A stretch of DNA of 64,000 nucleotides from Geobacillus thermoleovorans (GTDB lineage Bacteria; Bacillota; Bacilli; Bacillales; Anoxybacillaceae), in NCBI RefSeq assembly GCF_001610955.1, contig NZ_CP014335.1:2551001-2615000 (forward strand). Reading direction: 5' to 3'. Positions 32,788-42,060 of the stretch are shown here, one piece after another. The position numbers and the translations under genes are program-made. The first letter of the stretch is position 1. Each line of letters begins with the position of its first letter. Below the pieces are notes generated by a model, which saw nothing but the letters and a program-made list of their open reading frames with translations, was not told the origin of the DNA and did no database searches.

Positions 32788-32824
32788 TAAAAAAATCCTT
32801 TAGCGCATGGACGCTAAAGGATTT
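32788..32824 (-). terminator. Terminator of racE
   Basis: Perfect 13-bp stem AAATCCTTTAGCG / CGCTAAAGGATTT (32824-32793) followed by TTTTATTC on the minus strand, five bases after the racE stop. Confidence 0.9.
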
Positions 32825-32829
32825 GTTGG

Positions 32830-33624
32830 TTACAGCCGAATCGCTTCGACCGTGCCGATCGGCTTGCCAAACCACTTCCCGGAAATCTTTTCAAACAGCT
32901 CTTTCGGCCCAGTCGTGAAAAACAAATGCTCCGGTTCGCGCTCGCCGGTGTAAAGGAGCTGGCTGTGATGCAAAATCGCGCTCACTTCACGAGCTGTCTC
33001 ACCGCCTGAGCAAATGAGCTTCACGCGTTTGCCCATATACGTGCGAATGAGCGGCGCGAGCAACGGATAATGCGTGCAGCCTAAAATCAGCACATCGATC
33101 GGCAGCGGTCGGAGCGGAGCGAGAGATTCGGCGACGATCGCCATCGCCTCCTGCCCTTCAAAGTCGCCGCTTTCCACCAGCGGAACGAATTTCGGACAGG
33201 CCAAGCTCTCGACTTGGACGCGCGGATTGATTGATTGAAGCGCCTTTTCATACGCCCGGCTTCGGATCGTGCCAATCGTGCCGATGACGCCGATGTGCCC
33301 GCGCCTAGTCGCTTTCAGGGCGGCGCGAGCGCCGGGATGAATAACGCCAAGCACAGGAATGTCAAGCTTCGCCCGCACGTCGTCAAGCGCGACCGCCGTC
33401 GCGGTGTTGCAGGCGATAACAAGCATTTTCAAGGGATATTGCCGCAAGTAATCAATCATTTGCCACGTAAATCGACGGACTTCTTCCACCGGCCGCGGCC
33501 CGTACGGGCAACGGGCGGTGTCGCCTAAGTAAATAATTTGTTCTTTCGGCAGCTGCCTCATAATTTCTTTGGCGACGGTCAAACCGCCGACTCCTGAGTC
33601 AATGACACCAATTGCTCTTTCCAA
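32830..33624 (-). CDS. racE: Glutamate racemase
   Basis: Makes D-glutamate for peptidoglycan. 264 residues. The two catalytic cysteines are in [14 protein letters not shown] (~residue 74) and [10 protein letters not shown] (~185); [17 protein letters not shown] at the N-terminus is the substrate loop. The start is a TTG at 33624 with GAGGCG upstream, 9 bases after the MarR gene stop, so the two are probably cotranscribed. Confidence 0.96.
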   Translation of the reverse strand: MERAIGVIDSGVGGLTVAKEIMRQLPKEQIIYLGDTARCPYGPRPVEEVRRFTWQMIDYLRQYPLKMLVIACNTATAVALDDVRAKLDIPVLGVIHPGARAALKATRRGHIGVIGTIGTIRSRAYEKALQSINPRVQVESLACPKFVPLVESGDFEGQEAMAIVAESLAPLRPLPIDVLILGCTHYPLLAPLIRTYMGKRVKLICSGGETAREVSAILHHSQLLYTGEREPEHLFFTTGPKELFEKISGKWFGKPIGTVEAIRL

Positions 33625-33633
33625 GTGATCGCC

Positions 33634-34077
33634 TCATTCTTTCGTCATTTCTTGATGCAATTTGCGCAAACAACGCTCAAAGACGACGATTTCCTCGTCT
33701 GAAAAGCTTTCAAGCACGCTCGCTAGATCGCGCTGGCGTTTCTCAATCACTTCTTCGATAATGCGCTCCCCTTTTTCAAGAAGGCGAATGCGGACGACGC
33801 GGCGGTCGTGTTCATCGCGGACTCTGGCGACAAGTCCGTTCCGCTCCATGCGGTCGACCAAGTCGGTCGTCGTGCTGCACGCCAAATACATTTTGTTCGA
33901 TAACTCGCCGACCGTCAAGTCCCCTTCTTCAAGCAGCCACTGCAGGGCGACAAATTGCGGTGGGGTGATCGGATAGTTGGTTAAAATTTCACGGCCGCGC
34001 TGTTTCAAATTTGCGGCGATATAGCGAAGCAATTTTTCCAACTCGGCGACCGTTCTTTCATTCATCGCAGACGGCAT
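33634..34077 (-). CDS. ysmB: MarR-family transcriptional regulator (YsmB-like)
   Basis: 147 residues with the MarR winged helix-turn-helix: TPPQFVALQWLLEEGDLTVGELSNKMYLACSTTTDLVDRMERNGLVARVRDEHDRR (~37-92). Two cysteine/serine residues in the recognition helix are ordinary. AAGGAGAG stands ahead of the ATG. It is the positional and family match of B. subtilis ysmB, upstream of racE; the target genes and ligand are unknown. Confidence 0.88.
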   Translation of the reverse strand: MPSAMNERTVAELEKLLRYIAANLKQRGREILTNYPITPPQFVALQWLLEEGDLTVGELSNKMYLACSTTTDLVDRMERNGLVARVRDEHDRRVVRIRLLEKGERIIEEVIEKRQRDLASVLESFSDEEIVVFERCLRKLHQEMTKE

Positions 34078-34186
34078 ACCATCTCTCCTTGATCGTTTCC
34101 GCGGCCAGCCTCAAACGGCGGCTTGCGCCGACAGCTATTCTTACTTTTCATTTTACAACACCGGCAAAGATAATCAACAAAAAAAT

Positions 34187-34237
34187 GCGGCGGCCGCCGC
34201 GGACGAAGGCCGGACGGGCGCCAAGCCTCGTCCGGCC
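34187..34237 (-). terminator. GC-rich hairpins downstream of gerE
   Basis: Two hairpins on the minus strand: GGCCGGACG / CGTCCGGCC (34237-34208), then the palindrome GCGGCGGCCGCCGC (34200-34187) followed by ATTTTTTTG. The second has terminator shape. They lie about 50-100 bases after the gerE stop. Confidence 0.65.
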
Positions 34238-34285
34238 GCAAGGGAACATAACAGCCGGCTGTCCAACAAGGAAAGCCGGCATCGT

Positions 34286-34510
34286 TTATAGTTCAAGTTC
34301 GCCCATTCGAAGCAATTCAATGACAGCTTGCGAGCGCCCCTTGACCCCAAGCTTTTGCATCGCATTCGAAATATGGTTGCGGACCGTTTTCTCGCTGATA
34401 AACAGCTCTTTGGCGATCTCTTTCGTCGTCTTGTCTTGCACGAGCAATTCGAAGACTTCTTTTTCTCTTTTTGTCAAAAGCGGCTTCGATTGAAACGATT
34501 TGTCCTTCAA
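34286..34510 (-). CDS. gerE: Late mother-cell transcription regulator GerE
   Basis: 74-residue LuxR/FixJ-type helix-turn-helix protein with no receiver domain: LLTKREKEVFELLVQDKTTKEIAKELFISEKTVRNHISNAMQKLGVKGRSQAVIELLR. GerE modulates sigma-K coat genes in the last stage of sporulation. The start is a TTG at 34510 preceded by GGAGGG. A sigma-K-type promoter lies about 60 bases upstream. Confidence 0.95.
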   Translation of the reverse strand: MKDKSFQSKPLLTKREKEVFELLVQDKTTKEIAKELFISEKTVRNHISNAMQKLGVKGRSQAVIELLRMGELEL

Positions 34511-34570
34511 CGGTTGTAACCCTCCTTGCTCTCAATGGGCCCGAACTGCCGGATGGGTATTTCCTCGCCA

Positions 34571-34599
34571 TATCGTATGTGAGAGCAAGAGCGGCGGTG
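34571..34599 (-). promoter_or_regulatory. Sigma-K-type promoter of gerE
   Basis: Minus strand CACC (34599-34596), 16-base spacer, CATACGATA (34579-34571). Both elements match the sigma-K consensus (MACM, CATANNNTA) at every fixed base. gerE is transcribed by sigma-K in B. subtilis. Confidence 0.8.
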
Positions 34600-34696
34600 A
34601 CGAAAATTTGCTTATCTAATAGAAAAATGGGTCTTTTTTTTTCTTCATCTTTCGGTTCGCCGGAGACGGTTGGCTGCCGCTTGTCCAGAAAAACAA

Positions 34697-34734
34697 AAAA
34701 TCCCCCTCATGTCTATTCGAATGAAGGGGATTTT
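34697..34734 (-). terminator. Terminator of the sdhCAB operon
   Basis: 14-bp stem AAAATCCCCTTCAT / ATGAGGGGGATTTT (34734-34697, one G-U) followed by TTGTTTTT on the minus strand, 11 bases after sdhB. Confidence 0.85.
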
Positions 34735-34744
34735 GATTCTGCCG

Positions 34745-35506
34745 CTACACTTCGTCGCTGCCAAAGAAATCGCGGAACATTTGAATCGTCGTTTCGCGGT
34801 TTAACGCCGCGATCGATGTCGTCAACGGAATGCCCTTCGGGCACGATTGCACGCAGTTTTGCGAGTTGCCACAGTTGGCCAGTCCGCCGTCGCCCATAAT
34901 CGCCCGCAGCCGTTCGGCTTTATGCATCGCCCCGGTCGGGTGGGCGTTAAACAGCCGCACTTGCGACAGCGGCGCCGGGCCGATAAAGTTCGACTTGCTG
35001 TTGACGTTCGGGCACGCTTCGAGGCAGACGCCGCATGTCATGCATTTTGACAGCTCGTACGCCCATTGCCGCTTCCGCTCTGGCATGCGCGGCCCCGGAC
35101 CCAAGTCGTACGTTCCGTCGATCGGAATCCATGCTTTCACTCGCTTCAACGCGTCAAACATCCGGCTCCGATCGATGACCAAGTCGCGGATGACAGGGAA
35201 TGTGCGCATCGGCTCAAGGCGGATCGGCTGCTCGAGTTTGTCAATGAGCGCGGCGCACGCCTGGCGCGGTTTGCCGTTAATGACCATCGAACAGGCTCCG
35301 CATACTTCTTCCAGACAGTTCATTTCCCAAGCGACCGGCGTCGTTTTTTCCCCTTTGGCGTTGACTGGATTGCGACGAATTTCCATGAGCGCCGAAATGA
35401 CGTTCATGTTCGGGCGGTACGGAATGACAAACTCTTCTTCATACGGCGCGGAATCCGGACGATCTTGGCGCGTGATGATCAAACGAACCGTTTTGTTCTC
35501 GCTCAT
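34745..35506 (-). CDS. sdhB: Succinate dehydrogenase iron-sulfur subunit
   Basis: 253 residues. Cysteines for [2Fe-2S] in CLEEVCGACSMV...RQAC (~65-86), for [4Fe-4S] in CMTCGVCLEACP (~155), and for [3Fe-4S] in NCGNSQNCVQSCPKG (~210). Transfers electrons from SdhA to the menaquinone-reducing membrane anchor. The ATG lies one base after the sdhA stop, with AGAGGAAG upstream; last gene of sdhCAB. Confidence 0.97.
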   Translation of the reverse strand: MSENKTVRLIITRQDRPDSAPYEEEFVIPYRPNMNVISALMEIRRNPVNAKGEKTTPVAWEMNCLEEVCGACSMVINGKPRQACAALIDKLEQPIRLEPMRTFPVIRDLVIDRSRMFDALKRVKAWIPIDGTYDLGPGPRMPERKRQWAYELSKCMTCGVCLEACPNVNSKSNFIGPAPLSQVRLFNAHPTGAMHKAERLRAIMGDGGLANCGNSQNCVQSCPKGIPLTTSIAALNRETTIQMFRDFFGSDEV

Positions 35507-35507
35507 C

Positions 35508-37265
35508 TTACTTCACTTCCTCTTTCTTTTTGCTGTAGTCGCGCTTGCGCGGTTTAATCAACGAGACGTCAACGTCTTCATAATGGAACGCCGGACCATC
35601 TGGCGTGTAGCGGGCCATCGTCGTTTTCAGCCACTCTTCGTCATTGCGCTCCGGAAACTCCGGCTTGTAGTGCGCCCCACGGCTTTCATTGCGATGGTAA
35701 GCGCCAAGCGTAATGACGCGGGCGAGCTGCAGCATGTTGTACAGCTGGCGGATAAACGTCGCTCCTTGGTTGCTCCATCTCGACGTGTCGGTGACGCTGA
35801 TGTTTTTGTACCGCTCCATCAGCTCTTGAATTTTCTCATCCGTCTTCAGCAACCGGTCGTTGTAGCGGACGATCGTCACGTTCGCCGTCATCCATTCACC
35901 GAGCTCTTTATGCAGCACATAGGCGTTTTCCGTGCCGTCCATCGCCAAAATGTTCTCCCATTTTTCCTGCTCCCGTTTCACATAGCTGTCGTATAACGTC
36001 GACGGCATCGCATCCGCCGATTTCTCGAGGCCGCGGATGTAGCGGACGGCGTTCGGGCCGGCGACCATTCCGCCGTAAATCGCCGACAGAAGCGAGTTTG
36101 CCCCGAGGCGGTTCGCGCCGTGAATCGAATAGTCGCACTCGCCGGCAGCAAACAACCCTTTGATGTTCGTCATTTGGTCATAGTCGACCCATAAGCCGCC
36201 CATCGAGTAGTGAACGGCCGGGAACACCTTCATCGGCACTTTGCGCGGGTCTTCGCCCATGAACTTCTCGTAAATTTCGATAATGCCGCCGAGCTTAACA
36301 TCCAACTCTTTCGGATCTTTATGTGACAAATCCAAATACACCATGTTTTCGCCGTTGATGCCGAGCTTCAAATCGACGCAGACGTGGAAAATTTCCCGTG
36401 CGGCGATGTCGCGCGGCACCAAGTTTCCGTAAGCCGGATATTTTTCCTCAAGGAAGTACCACGGTTTCCCGTCTTTATACGTCCAAATGCGTCCGCCTTC
36501 CCCGCGCGCCGATTCGCTCATAAGGCGGAGCTTGTCATCGCCCGGAATGGCGGTCGGGTGAATTTGGATGAACTCGCCGTTCGCGTAGTAAACGCCTTGC
36601 TGATAGGCGATCGAAGCCGCTGAACCAGTGTTGATGACCGAGTTCGTCGATTTCCCAAAAATGATCCCCGGGCCGCCGGTCGCCAAAATGACGGCATCGG
36701 CTGGAAACGCTTTGATTTCCATGGACCGCAAATCTTGTGCGACGATGCCGCGGCAGATTTGCTCGTCATCCAAAACGACGCCTAAAAACTCCCAATGCTC
36801 GTACTTCGTGACGAGCCCGGCCACTTCATGGCGGCGCACCTGTTCATCAAGTGCATACAAAATTTGTTGGCCAGTCGTGGCTCCAGCATAGGCGGTCCGG
36901 TGATGCTGCGTCCCCCCGAAACGACGGAAATCAAGCAACCCTTCCGGCGTCCGGTTGAACATGACGCCCATCCGATCGAGCATGTAAATAATCCCCGGCG
37001 CCGCTTCACACATCGCTTTGACCGGAGGCTGGTTCGCCAAGAAGTCCCCGCCATAGACGGTGTCGTCAAAATGCTCCCACGGCGAGTCGCCTTCCCCTTT
37101 CGTGTTGACCGCTCCGTTAATGCCGCCTTGGGCACAGACGGAGTGAGAACGCTTTACCGGAACGAGCGAAAACAGTTCGACAGGCACTCCTGCTTCGGCG
37201 ATTTTAATCGTGGCCATCAAACCGGCCAGCCCACCGCCAACAACGATGATTTTCCCTTTTTTCAT
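35508..37265 (-). CDS. sdhA: Succinate dehydrogenase flavoprotein subunit
   Basis: 585 residues. FAD-binding GGGLAG near the N-terminus; H41 in KRSHSVCAQGGINGA is the expected covalent FAD site; catalytic region HPTAIPGDDKLRLMSESARGEGG (~240-262) and RLGANSLLSAIYGG. Oxidises succinate to fumarate in the TCA cycle at the cytoplasmic face of the membrane. Preceded by a 169-bp gap after sdhC, with AGGGAGTGAG before the ATG. Confidence 0.97.
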   Translation of the reverse strand: MKKGKIIVVGGGLAGLMATIKIAEAGVPVELFSLVPVKRSHSVCAQGGINGAVNTKGEGDSPWEHFDDTVYGGDFLANQPPVKAMCEAAPGIIYMLDRMGVMFNRTPEGLLDFRRFGGTQHHRTAYAGATTGQQILYALDEQVRRHEVAGLVTKYEHWEFLGVVLDDEQICRGIVAQDLRSMEIKAFPADAVILATGGPGIIFGKSTNSVINTGSAASIAYQQGVYYANGEFIQIHPTAIPGDDKLRLMSESARGEGGRIWTYKDGKPWYFLEEKYPAYGNLVPRDIAAREIFHVCVDLKLGINGENMVYLDLSHKDPKELDVKLGGIIEIYEKFMGEDPRKVPMKVFPAVHYSMGGLWVDYDQMTNIKGLFAAGECDYSIHGANRLGANSLLSAIYGGMVAGPNAVRYIRGLEKSADAMPSTLYDSYVKREQEKWENILAMDGTENAYVLHKELGEWMTANVTIVRYNDRLLKTDEKIQELMERYKNISVTDTSRWSNQGATFIRQLYNMLQLARVITLGAYHRNESRGAHYKPEFPERNDEEWLKTTMARYTPDGPAFHYEDVDVSLIKPRKRDYSKKKEEVK

Positions 37266-37434
37266 AGCTACTCACTCCCTAATAGATTGCTGCTTTTGCT
37301 TGCATGCCGCACGTTTTGCCTTGCCGGCCCGCCATCGACCAAGCGATCGTTCGGCGAACGGCTAAGACGCGATCTGTCACGAGCCAACGCAGCAGTTCAT
37401 CGTCGAATCATTCCCTAAGAATGGAACGCTTGTC

Positions 37435-38043
37435 TTACGCAAACGCCAAGATGGCGCGAATGCCGACAATGGAAAGCGCGATGAAAATGATCATCGTAAT
37501 GTACGTAAATACTTGCTGCGAACGAGGGGACACCGTCAACCCCCAGCTGACGCAGAACGACCATAAGCCGTTGGCGAAGTGAAAGACCGTGGACAAGATT
37601 CCAACAATATAAAATCCGAGCATAAACGGATTGTCGACAATGTTGGCCATCATATCGTAGTTCACTTCGGCGCCGAATGCGGCTTGCACCCGCGTTTCAT
37701 ACACATGCCAGACGACAAAAATCAATGTAATGATGCCGGTGATCCGCTGAAGCATGAACATCCAGTTGCGAAAATAGCCGTACTGGCGAGTGTTGAATTT
37801 GGCTGTAAACGCGATATAAATGCCGTATACAGCGTGGAACAACAATGGAAGGAAAATAACAAAAATTTCAAGAAAATAGCGGAACGGCAAGTTTTCCATA
37901 AACGCCGCCGCCCGGTTAAACGCTTCCGGCCCACGGGTCGCAAAATGGTTGACGACCAAGTGCTGCACTAAAAAGATGCCGACGGGAACAACCCCCAGCA
38001 GCGAATGGAGCCGGCGATAGTAAAACTCGCGATTCCCTGCCAT
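37435..38043 (-). CDS. sdhC: Succinate dehydrogenase cytochrome b558 subunit
   Basis: 202-residue membrane anchor with five hydrophobic helices; four conserved histidines (LHSLLGVVPVGIFLVQHLVVNH, LLFHAVYG, FVVWHVYE, VFHFANGLW) fit the di-haem b type of Gram-positive bacteria that reduces menaquinone. ATG at 38043 has GAAGGGGG upstream; a frame start at 38094 lies too close to the promoter and lacks a site. First gene of sdhCAB. Confidence 0.95.
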   Translation of the reverse strand: MAGNREFYYRRLHSLLGVVPVGIFLVQHLVVNHFATRGPEAFNRAAAFMENLPFRYFLEIFVIFLPLLFHAVYGIYIAFTAKFNTRQYGYFRNWMFMLQRITGIITLIFVVWHVYETRVQAAFGAEVNYDMMANIVDNPFMLGFYIVGILSTVFHFANGLWSFCVSWGLTVSPRSQQVFTYITMIIFIALSIVGIRAILAFA

Positions 38044-38141
38044 TATGTAAACCCCCTTCAATTGAATAAAAAATATGTCCCTCTCGCTCGCCATGCGGAA
38101 ACGGAAACGCCTTCCATTCCCTTATTCGCTTTGTCACATTC

Positions 38142-38170
38142 ATTGTACTCCCACATTGTACAAGCGTCAA
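38142..38170 (-). promoter_or_regulatory. Sigma-A promoter of sdhCAB
   Basis: TTGACG (38170-38165), 17-base spacer, TACAAT (38147-38142) on the minus strand; leader of about 92 bases. Confidence 0.82.
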
Positions 38171-38186
38171 GAAAACACTGCCACAA

Positions 38187-38200
38187 AATGTTCAAACATT
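38187..38200. repeat. Palindrome AATGTTCAAACATT between sdhC and yslB
   Basis: Perfect 6-2-6 dyad, 17 bases upstream of the sdhC -35 and about 88 bases upstream of yslB. It has operator-like symmetry; I do not recognise the regulator. Confidence 0.5.
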
Positions 38201-38252
38201 CTCATAGTTGCGCCACCTTAGGAAAGAGGATGCACTCCGGCAGCAATTCAGC

Positions 38253-38258
38253 TATAAT
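38253..38258 (+). promoter_or_regulatory. -10 element of yslB
   Basis: TATAAT on the plus strand, 30 bases ahead of the yslB start. No good -35 seen. Confidence 0.45.
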
Positions 38259-38287
38259 GGGGAAATGGATAGAAAGAGGGGAAAACG

Positions 38288-38740
38288 ATGAAACAGCCAC
38301 CATTAGAGGATCAATATCAAATGTTTGGGTCGATTGCGCTTTCCGCATTCGGGGCTGAGCTGCTTCGCCATTCGCTTCTTCCCGAGCTGCTTGGCAAAGA
38401 TGCCGCTTCGCTGCTGTACTGGGCCGGCAAACAGCTGGCACGGCGCTACCCGCTCGGAACGCTCGATGACGTCGCCGTATTTTTTGAACGGGCGGGCTGG
38501 GGGGAGCTATCAACCGGCGAAGAGCGAAACGACGAACTATATATCGAGCTGTCAGGCCCCATCATCGCCGCCCGCTTTTCCTTGTACGGCAGCTGCTCGT
38601 TCCAGCTTGAGGCTGGATTTCTCGCCCAGCAAATCGAACAACAAAAGCGGTTCGTCACCGAAGCGGTCGAACTGCCGCCAAAGCGGGACGGCAAAGCGCG
38701 CATTTTGGTGAAATGGGATCGGAAGCAGGCGATCGAATGA
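38288..38740 (+). CDS. yslB: YslB-like protein (DUF2507)
   Basis: 150 residues, soluble, of the YslB/DUF2507 family whose fold resembles V4R-type small-molecule-binding proteins; function unknown. Conserved block LLRHSLLPELLGKDAASLLYWAGKQLARRYPL (~22-55) is easily seen. AGAGGGG before the ATG. Divergent from sdhC and convergent with uvrC, the same place as in B. subtilis. Confidence 0.88.
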   Translation: MKQPPLEDQYQMFGSIALSAFGAELLRHSLLPELLGKDAASLLYWAGKQLARRYPLGTLDDVAVFFERAGWGELSTGEERNDELYIELSGPIIAARFSLYGSCSFQLEAGFLAQQIEQQKRFVTEAVELPPKRDGKARILVKWDRKQAIE

Positions 38741-38749
38741 AATGTAGGC

Positions 38750-38782
38750 AACGGGCGCCCGCTCGCAAAACGGGCGCCCGTT
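38750..38782. terminator. Inverted repeat between convergent yslB and uvrC
   Basis: Perfect 12-bp stem AACGGGCGCCCG / CGGGCGCCCGTT with a 9-base loop, between stops at 38740 and 38789. There is no long U tract on either side; it probably works as a shared terminator. Confidence 0.7.
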
Positions 38783-38788
38783 CAGCCA

Positions 38789-40561
38789 TTATTCATGCAG
38801 TTTTTCATAGATTTTCTCCGCCACCGCTCGCGGAATGTTCGCCCGCTGCAACTCTTCCACCGTCGCCTCTTTCATCTTTTTCACCGAGCCGAAATAATTC
38901 AAGAGTGCTTTTTTCCGCTTTTCCCCGACGCCGGGGATGTCATCAAGCACGGAATGGAACATCGTTTTCTGCCGCGTCTTTCGGTGAAACATAACGGCAA
39001 ACCGATGCACTTCATCCTGGATGCGCTGCAATAAATAAAACTCTTGGCTTTGCCGGTCAAGCGGCACGACATCCGGCGGGTCGCCGGCCAAAAGCTCTGA
39101 TGTGCGATGTTTTTCGTCTTTCGCCAATCCAGCCAGCGGCACATCCAGTCCAAGTTCGTTTTCGAGCACATCCCGCACCGCCGACAAGTGGCCTTTGCCG
39201 CCGTCGATGATGATCAAATCGGGAAGCGGCAATCCTTCTTTCAACACGCGCGTATAGCGGCGGCGCACGACTTCGCGCATCGTTTCATAATCGTTCGGGC
39301 CTGCGACCGTTTTCACCTTATATTTCCGGTATTCTTTTTTCGCTGGCTTGCCATCGAGGAAAACGACGAGCGCCGAGACCGGATCGGCCCCGTAAATGTT
39401 CGAGTTGTCAAACGCCTCGATGCGGCGCGGCGCCGGAATGCCAAGACGCTCTCCGAGACGTTCGACTGCTTTGATCGTCCGTTCTTCGTCCCGCTCGATG
39501 AAATAAAATTTTTCTTTCAGAGCAATGGCCGCGTTTTTGCTCGCCAGCTCAACAAGCTCTTTTTTCTTCCCTTTTTTCGGCTGGACGACGGCAACGCCGA
39601 GCAATTCGCGGGCGAGCTCGCCGTCAATGTCGGACGGGAGGACGACTTCTTTTGGCTTCAAATGATGCGCTTTCGCATAAAACTGACCCAAAAACGTAAG
39701 CATTTCCTCATCCGGGTCTTGGTAAAGCGGGAAGATCGACACGTCGCGCTCAATCAGCTTCCCTTGGCGAAGGAAAAACACTTGCACGCACATCCAGCCT
39801 TTGTCGTACGCATAGCCGAATACATCGCGGTCGATGAAGTCGTTGAGCATCATTTTTTGCTTTTCCATCGTCATCTCAATCGCCGCGATTTGATCGCGGT
39901 ATTCTTTCGCCCGTTCAAACTCGAGCGTTTCCGCCGCCTCGTGCATTTTCTCGGCCAACTCCCGCTTCACGTCTTCATACCCGCCGTTTAAAAAGCGGAC
40001 GATTTGTTCAACCATCGCCTTATTTTGTTCGTCCGACACCGGGTGGACGCACGGGGCGAGGCATTGGCCCATATGGTAATACAAACAGGCGCGCGAAGGC
40101 AGCGTCGAACATTTGCGGAGCGGATATAAGCGGTCGAGCAGCTTTTTCGTTTCGTTCGCCGCCTGCACGTTTGGATACGGGCCGAAATATTTGCCGCCGT
40201 CTTTTTTCACTTTGCGGGTGATAAGCAGGCGCGGATGCTTTTCTGCGGTGATTTTAATAAACGGGTAGCTTTTATCATCTTTCAGCATGACGTTGTATTT
40301 CGGATCATGCTTTTTGATCAAATTCATCTCCAAAATGAGCGCCTCGGCGTTTGACGAGGTGACGATGTATTCGAAATCAGCGATCTCCTCAACAAGCCGC
40401 TGCGTCTTGCCGTCATGCGTCCCGGTAAAATACGAGCGGACGCGCGCTTTCAGCGACTTCGCTTTGCCGACGTAAATGACCGTTCCGTGTTTGTCTTTCA
40501 TCAAATAGCAGCCCGGCTGCTCCGGCAGCACAGCCAATTTTTCTTTCAGCCGCTCGTTCAT
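38789..40561 (-). CDS. uvrC: UvrABC excinuclease subunit C
   Basis: 590 residues. N-terminal GIY-YIG nuclease ([29 protein letters not shown], ~18-47), zinc-like cysteine patch [21 protein letters not shown] (~150-170), UVR domain (~205-240), RNase H-like nuclease half ([20 protein letters not shown]) and tandem HhH at the C-terminus ([20 protein letters not shown]). Cuts both sides of DNA lesions. The ATG is only 6 bases after the stop of the upstream glycosyltransferase gene and its GAGGTG site lies inside that gene, so translation is likely coupled. Confidence 0.97.
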   Translation of the reverse strand: MNERLKEKLAVLPEQPGCYLMKDKHGTVIYVGKAKSLKARVRSYFTGTHDGKTQRLVEEIADFEYIVTSSNAEALILEMNLIKKHDPKYNVMLKDDKSYPFIKITAEKHPRLLITRKVKKDGGKYFGPYPNVQAANETKKLLDRLYPLRKCSTLPSRACLYYHMGQCLAPCVHPVSDEQNKAMVEQIVRFLNGGYEDVKRELAEKMHEAAETLEFERAKEYRDQIAAIEMTMEKQKMMLNDFIDRDVFGYAYDKGWMCVQVFFLRQGKLIERDVSIFPLYQDPDEEMLTFLGQFYAKAHHLKPKEVVLPSDIDGELARELLGVAVVQPKKGKKKELVELASKNAAIALKEKFYFIERDEERTIKAVERLGERLGIPAPRRIEAFDNSNIYGADPVSALVVFLDGKPAKKEYRKYKVKTVAGPNDYETMREVVRRRYTRVLKEGLPLPDLIIIDGGKGHLSAVRDVLENELGLDVPLAGLAKDEKHRTSELLAGDPPDVVPLDRQSQEFYLLQRIQDEVHRFAVMFHRKTRQKTMFHSVLDDIPGVGEKRKKALLNYFGSVKKMKEATVEELQRANIPRAVAEKIYEKLHE

Positions 40562-40567
40562 TGGCCA

Positions 40568-42013
40568 TCACCTCACTGCTCCATCAACCCATTCGTACAG
40601 CGTAATCGTCCCATACACCGGATCAGCAAGCAAACTGGAACGATACGTTTTCATTTTGCGCACATGGCAGGAAACATCGATCCCTTGAGCCTCGAACCCT
40701 TGGACAACGTGATTGGTCATATATATCGCAGCATGGCGGTAGTTTTCTTTGTCTTGCAAAAAGAAGGAAAAATGGAGCACGTCTTTATGTGGAAAGGGCA
40801 CGTTCAAATAGTCTAGGACGCGCGTCTCTTCCCACGTATATACCACAAACGGCTGCCGTTTGTCACGCAAATCGTCCGCAAGCTGATACACTGCTGGCGG
40901 CGTCTTTGCCTGCTCGCGCAACAGCCCGATGCCGATTGTAGACTGCAGCATCACCACTGCCGCGGCAAGAACAAACCGCCATGTCCGGGGCGCGGCCAGC
41001 AGCCGCCCCCACACGAAAACGAGCGCAATGTGAACGAGCGGAAGGAGATGACGCGGCTTGTCAATGTTTTGTCCGAAAAGCGCCCACAAAGCATACAGCA
41101 ACGCGGAAACGAAAAGCGGGCGCGGAAGCCCCAACCGCCCCGCGCGCCAGGCGATGGCGCCGACCACTGCATAGGCAGCCAGCAGCCAAGCATTTCGGCT
41201 GGCCATGCCGGTCCAAAGAAAGTTGTCAAGGACAAAGCGGCACACCCGCTCCCAAAATGGAAGAGGGCTCGCCGCCGCCGTTCCCCCCCAGTCGCTGAAA
41301 TGACCGACAACAAACGCAAAGCCAAGCTTGAAAAACGGCCAAAGGCCGCCTTCCGTCGCCGCGACCGCTGCCACCCAAACAAATTGAAAGGCGGCCGCCG
41401 CCAACAGCGATGCCGCCACGCGGCCGAGGCGGCGGTGCGTTTTCCAGTCTTCATGCCAAAGCAACAATAACGCCGAGGCAAAGGGGATGTACGATAGGCG
41501 AACCCCCATGAGGATGCTGAATAACGCCATCGGCAGCAGCTGCGCGGTCCATGCCATTCGCCGCCGCGCCCATTCCACGGCCCAGATGTACCACCAAAGC
41601 ACGCCGAGCGCCGCACCGTCTGACATCGGTCGGGCGGAGGCAAGAAGCACATAGCTTGAAGAAAGCACCGAAAGCGCCGCCCATAACGCCGCTGGACGCG
41701 GCATATGCCGAGCAAGCAGCAAAACGATGGGAAAGGCGGCGGAAAACAACACGAGCACATTCAAGATCGAAAGCGCTTTGGCCGGATTGGCAATGAAAGC
41801 GTGCACCGCCATGCCCCCGAGGACGAAATACGGATAGCCTGGGAAATGCGGCTGCATGGCTAACACATCATAGCGCCTAAGCGCCAAGGCAAAATCGACT
41901 TCATCCCATGTGGCCGCATACGGGCTCGCCCAATACAAACAGGCGCCAACCAACAAAGAGGCCGTTCCGACACCAAAGCCAATCCAAAAGCGGTCGCCGA
42001 ACCGTTTGTTCAC
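40568..42013 (-). CDS. GT-C type membrane glycosyltransferase-like protein
   Basis: 481 residues with about 10-11 hydrophobic segments and a soluble C-terminal ~100 residues. After the first helix comes ATWDEVDFALALRRYD, an acidic first extracytoplasmic loop like the DE motif of GT39/PMT-type enzymes, followed by MQPHFPGYPYFVLGG. This architecture is that of polyprenyl-phosphate-sugar-dependent glycosyltransferases; the substrate is unknown. I choose the GTG at 42013 with GGAGGGG upstream. It runs into uvrC and lies downstream of the Fur-controlled iron operon, from which it is separated by a terminator. Confidence 0.78.
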   Translation of the reverse strand: MNKRFGDRFWIGFGVGTASLLVGACLYWASPYAATWDEVDFALALRRYDVLAMQPHFPGYPYFVLGGMAVHAFIANPAKALSILNVLVLFSAAFPIVLLLARHMPRPAALWAALSVLSSSYVLLASARPMSDGAALGVLWWYIWAVEWARRRMAWTAQLLPMALFSILMGVRLSYIPFASALLLLWHEDWKTHRRLGRVAASLLAAAAFQFVWVAAVAATEGGLWPFFKLGFAFVVGHFSDWGGTAAASPLPFWERVCRFVLDNFLWTGMASRNAWLLAAYAVVGAIAWRAGRLGLPRPLFVSALLYALWALFGQNIDKPRHLLPLVHIALVFVWGRLLAAPRTWRFVLAAAVVMLQSTIGIGLLREQAKTPPAVYQLADDLRDKRQPFVVYTWEETRVLDYLNVPFPHKDVLHFSFFLQDKENYRHAAIYMTNHVVQGFEAQGIDVSCHVRKMKTYRSSLLADPVYGTITLYEWVDGAVR

Positions 42014-42031
42014 CGTGTTCCCCTCCAAAGA

Positions 42032-42059
42032 AAAAGTACAAGGCGCAGCAGCCTTGTAC
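42032..42059 (-). terminator. Terminator of the Fur-controlled FTR1 operon
   Basis: Perfect 9-bp stem GTACAAGGC / GCCTTGTAC (42059-42036) followed by TTTTTCTTT on the minus strand, directly after the permease stop. Confidence 0.85.
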
Positions 42060-42060
42060 G

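Noticed and set aside
37266..37434. Small gene between sdhC and sdhA
   Set aside because: The 169-bp gap has short hairpins (CGTTCGCCGAACG) but no frame with a ribosome site.
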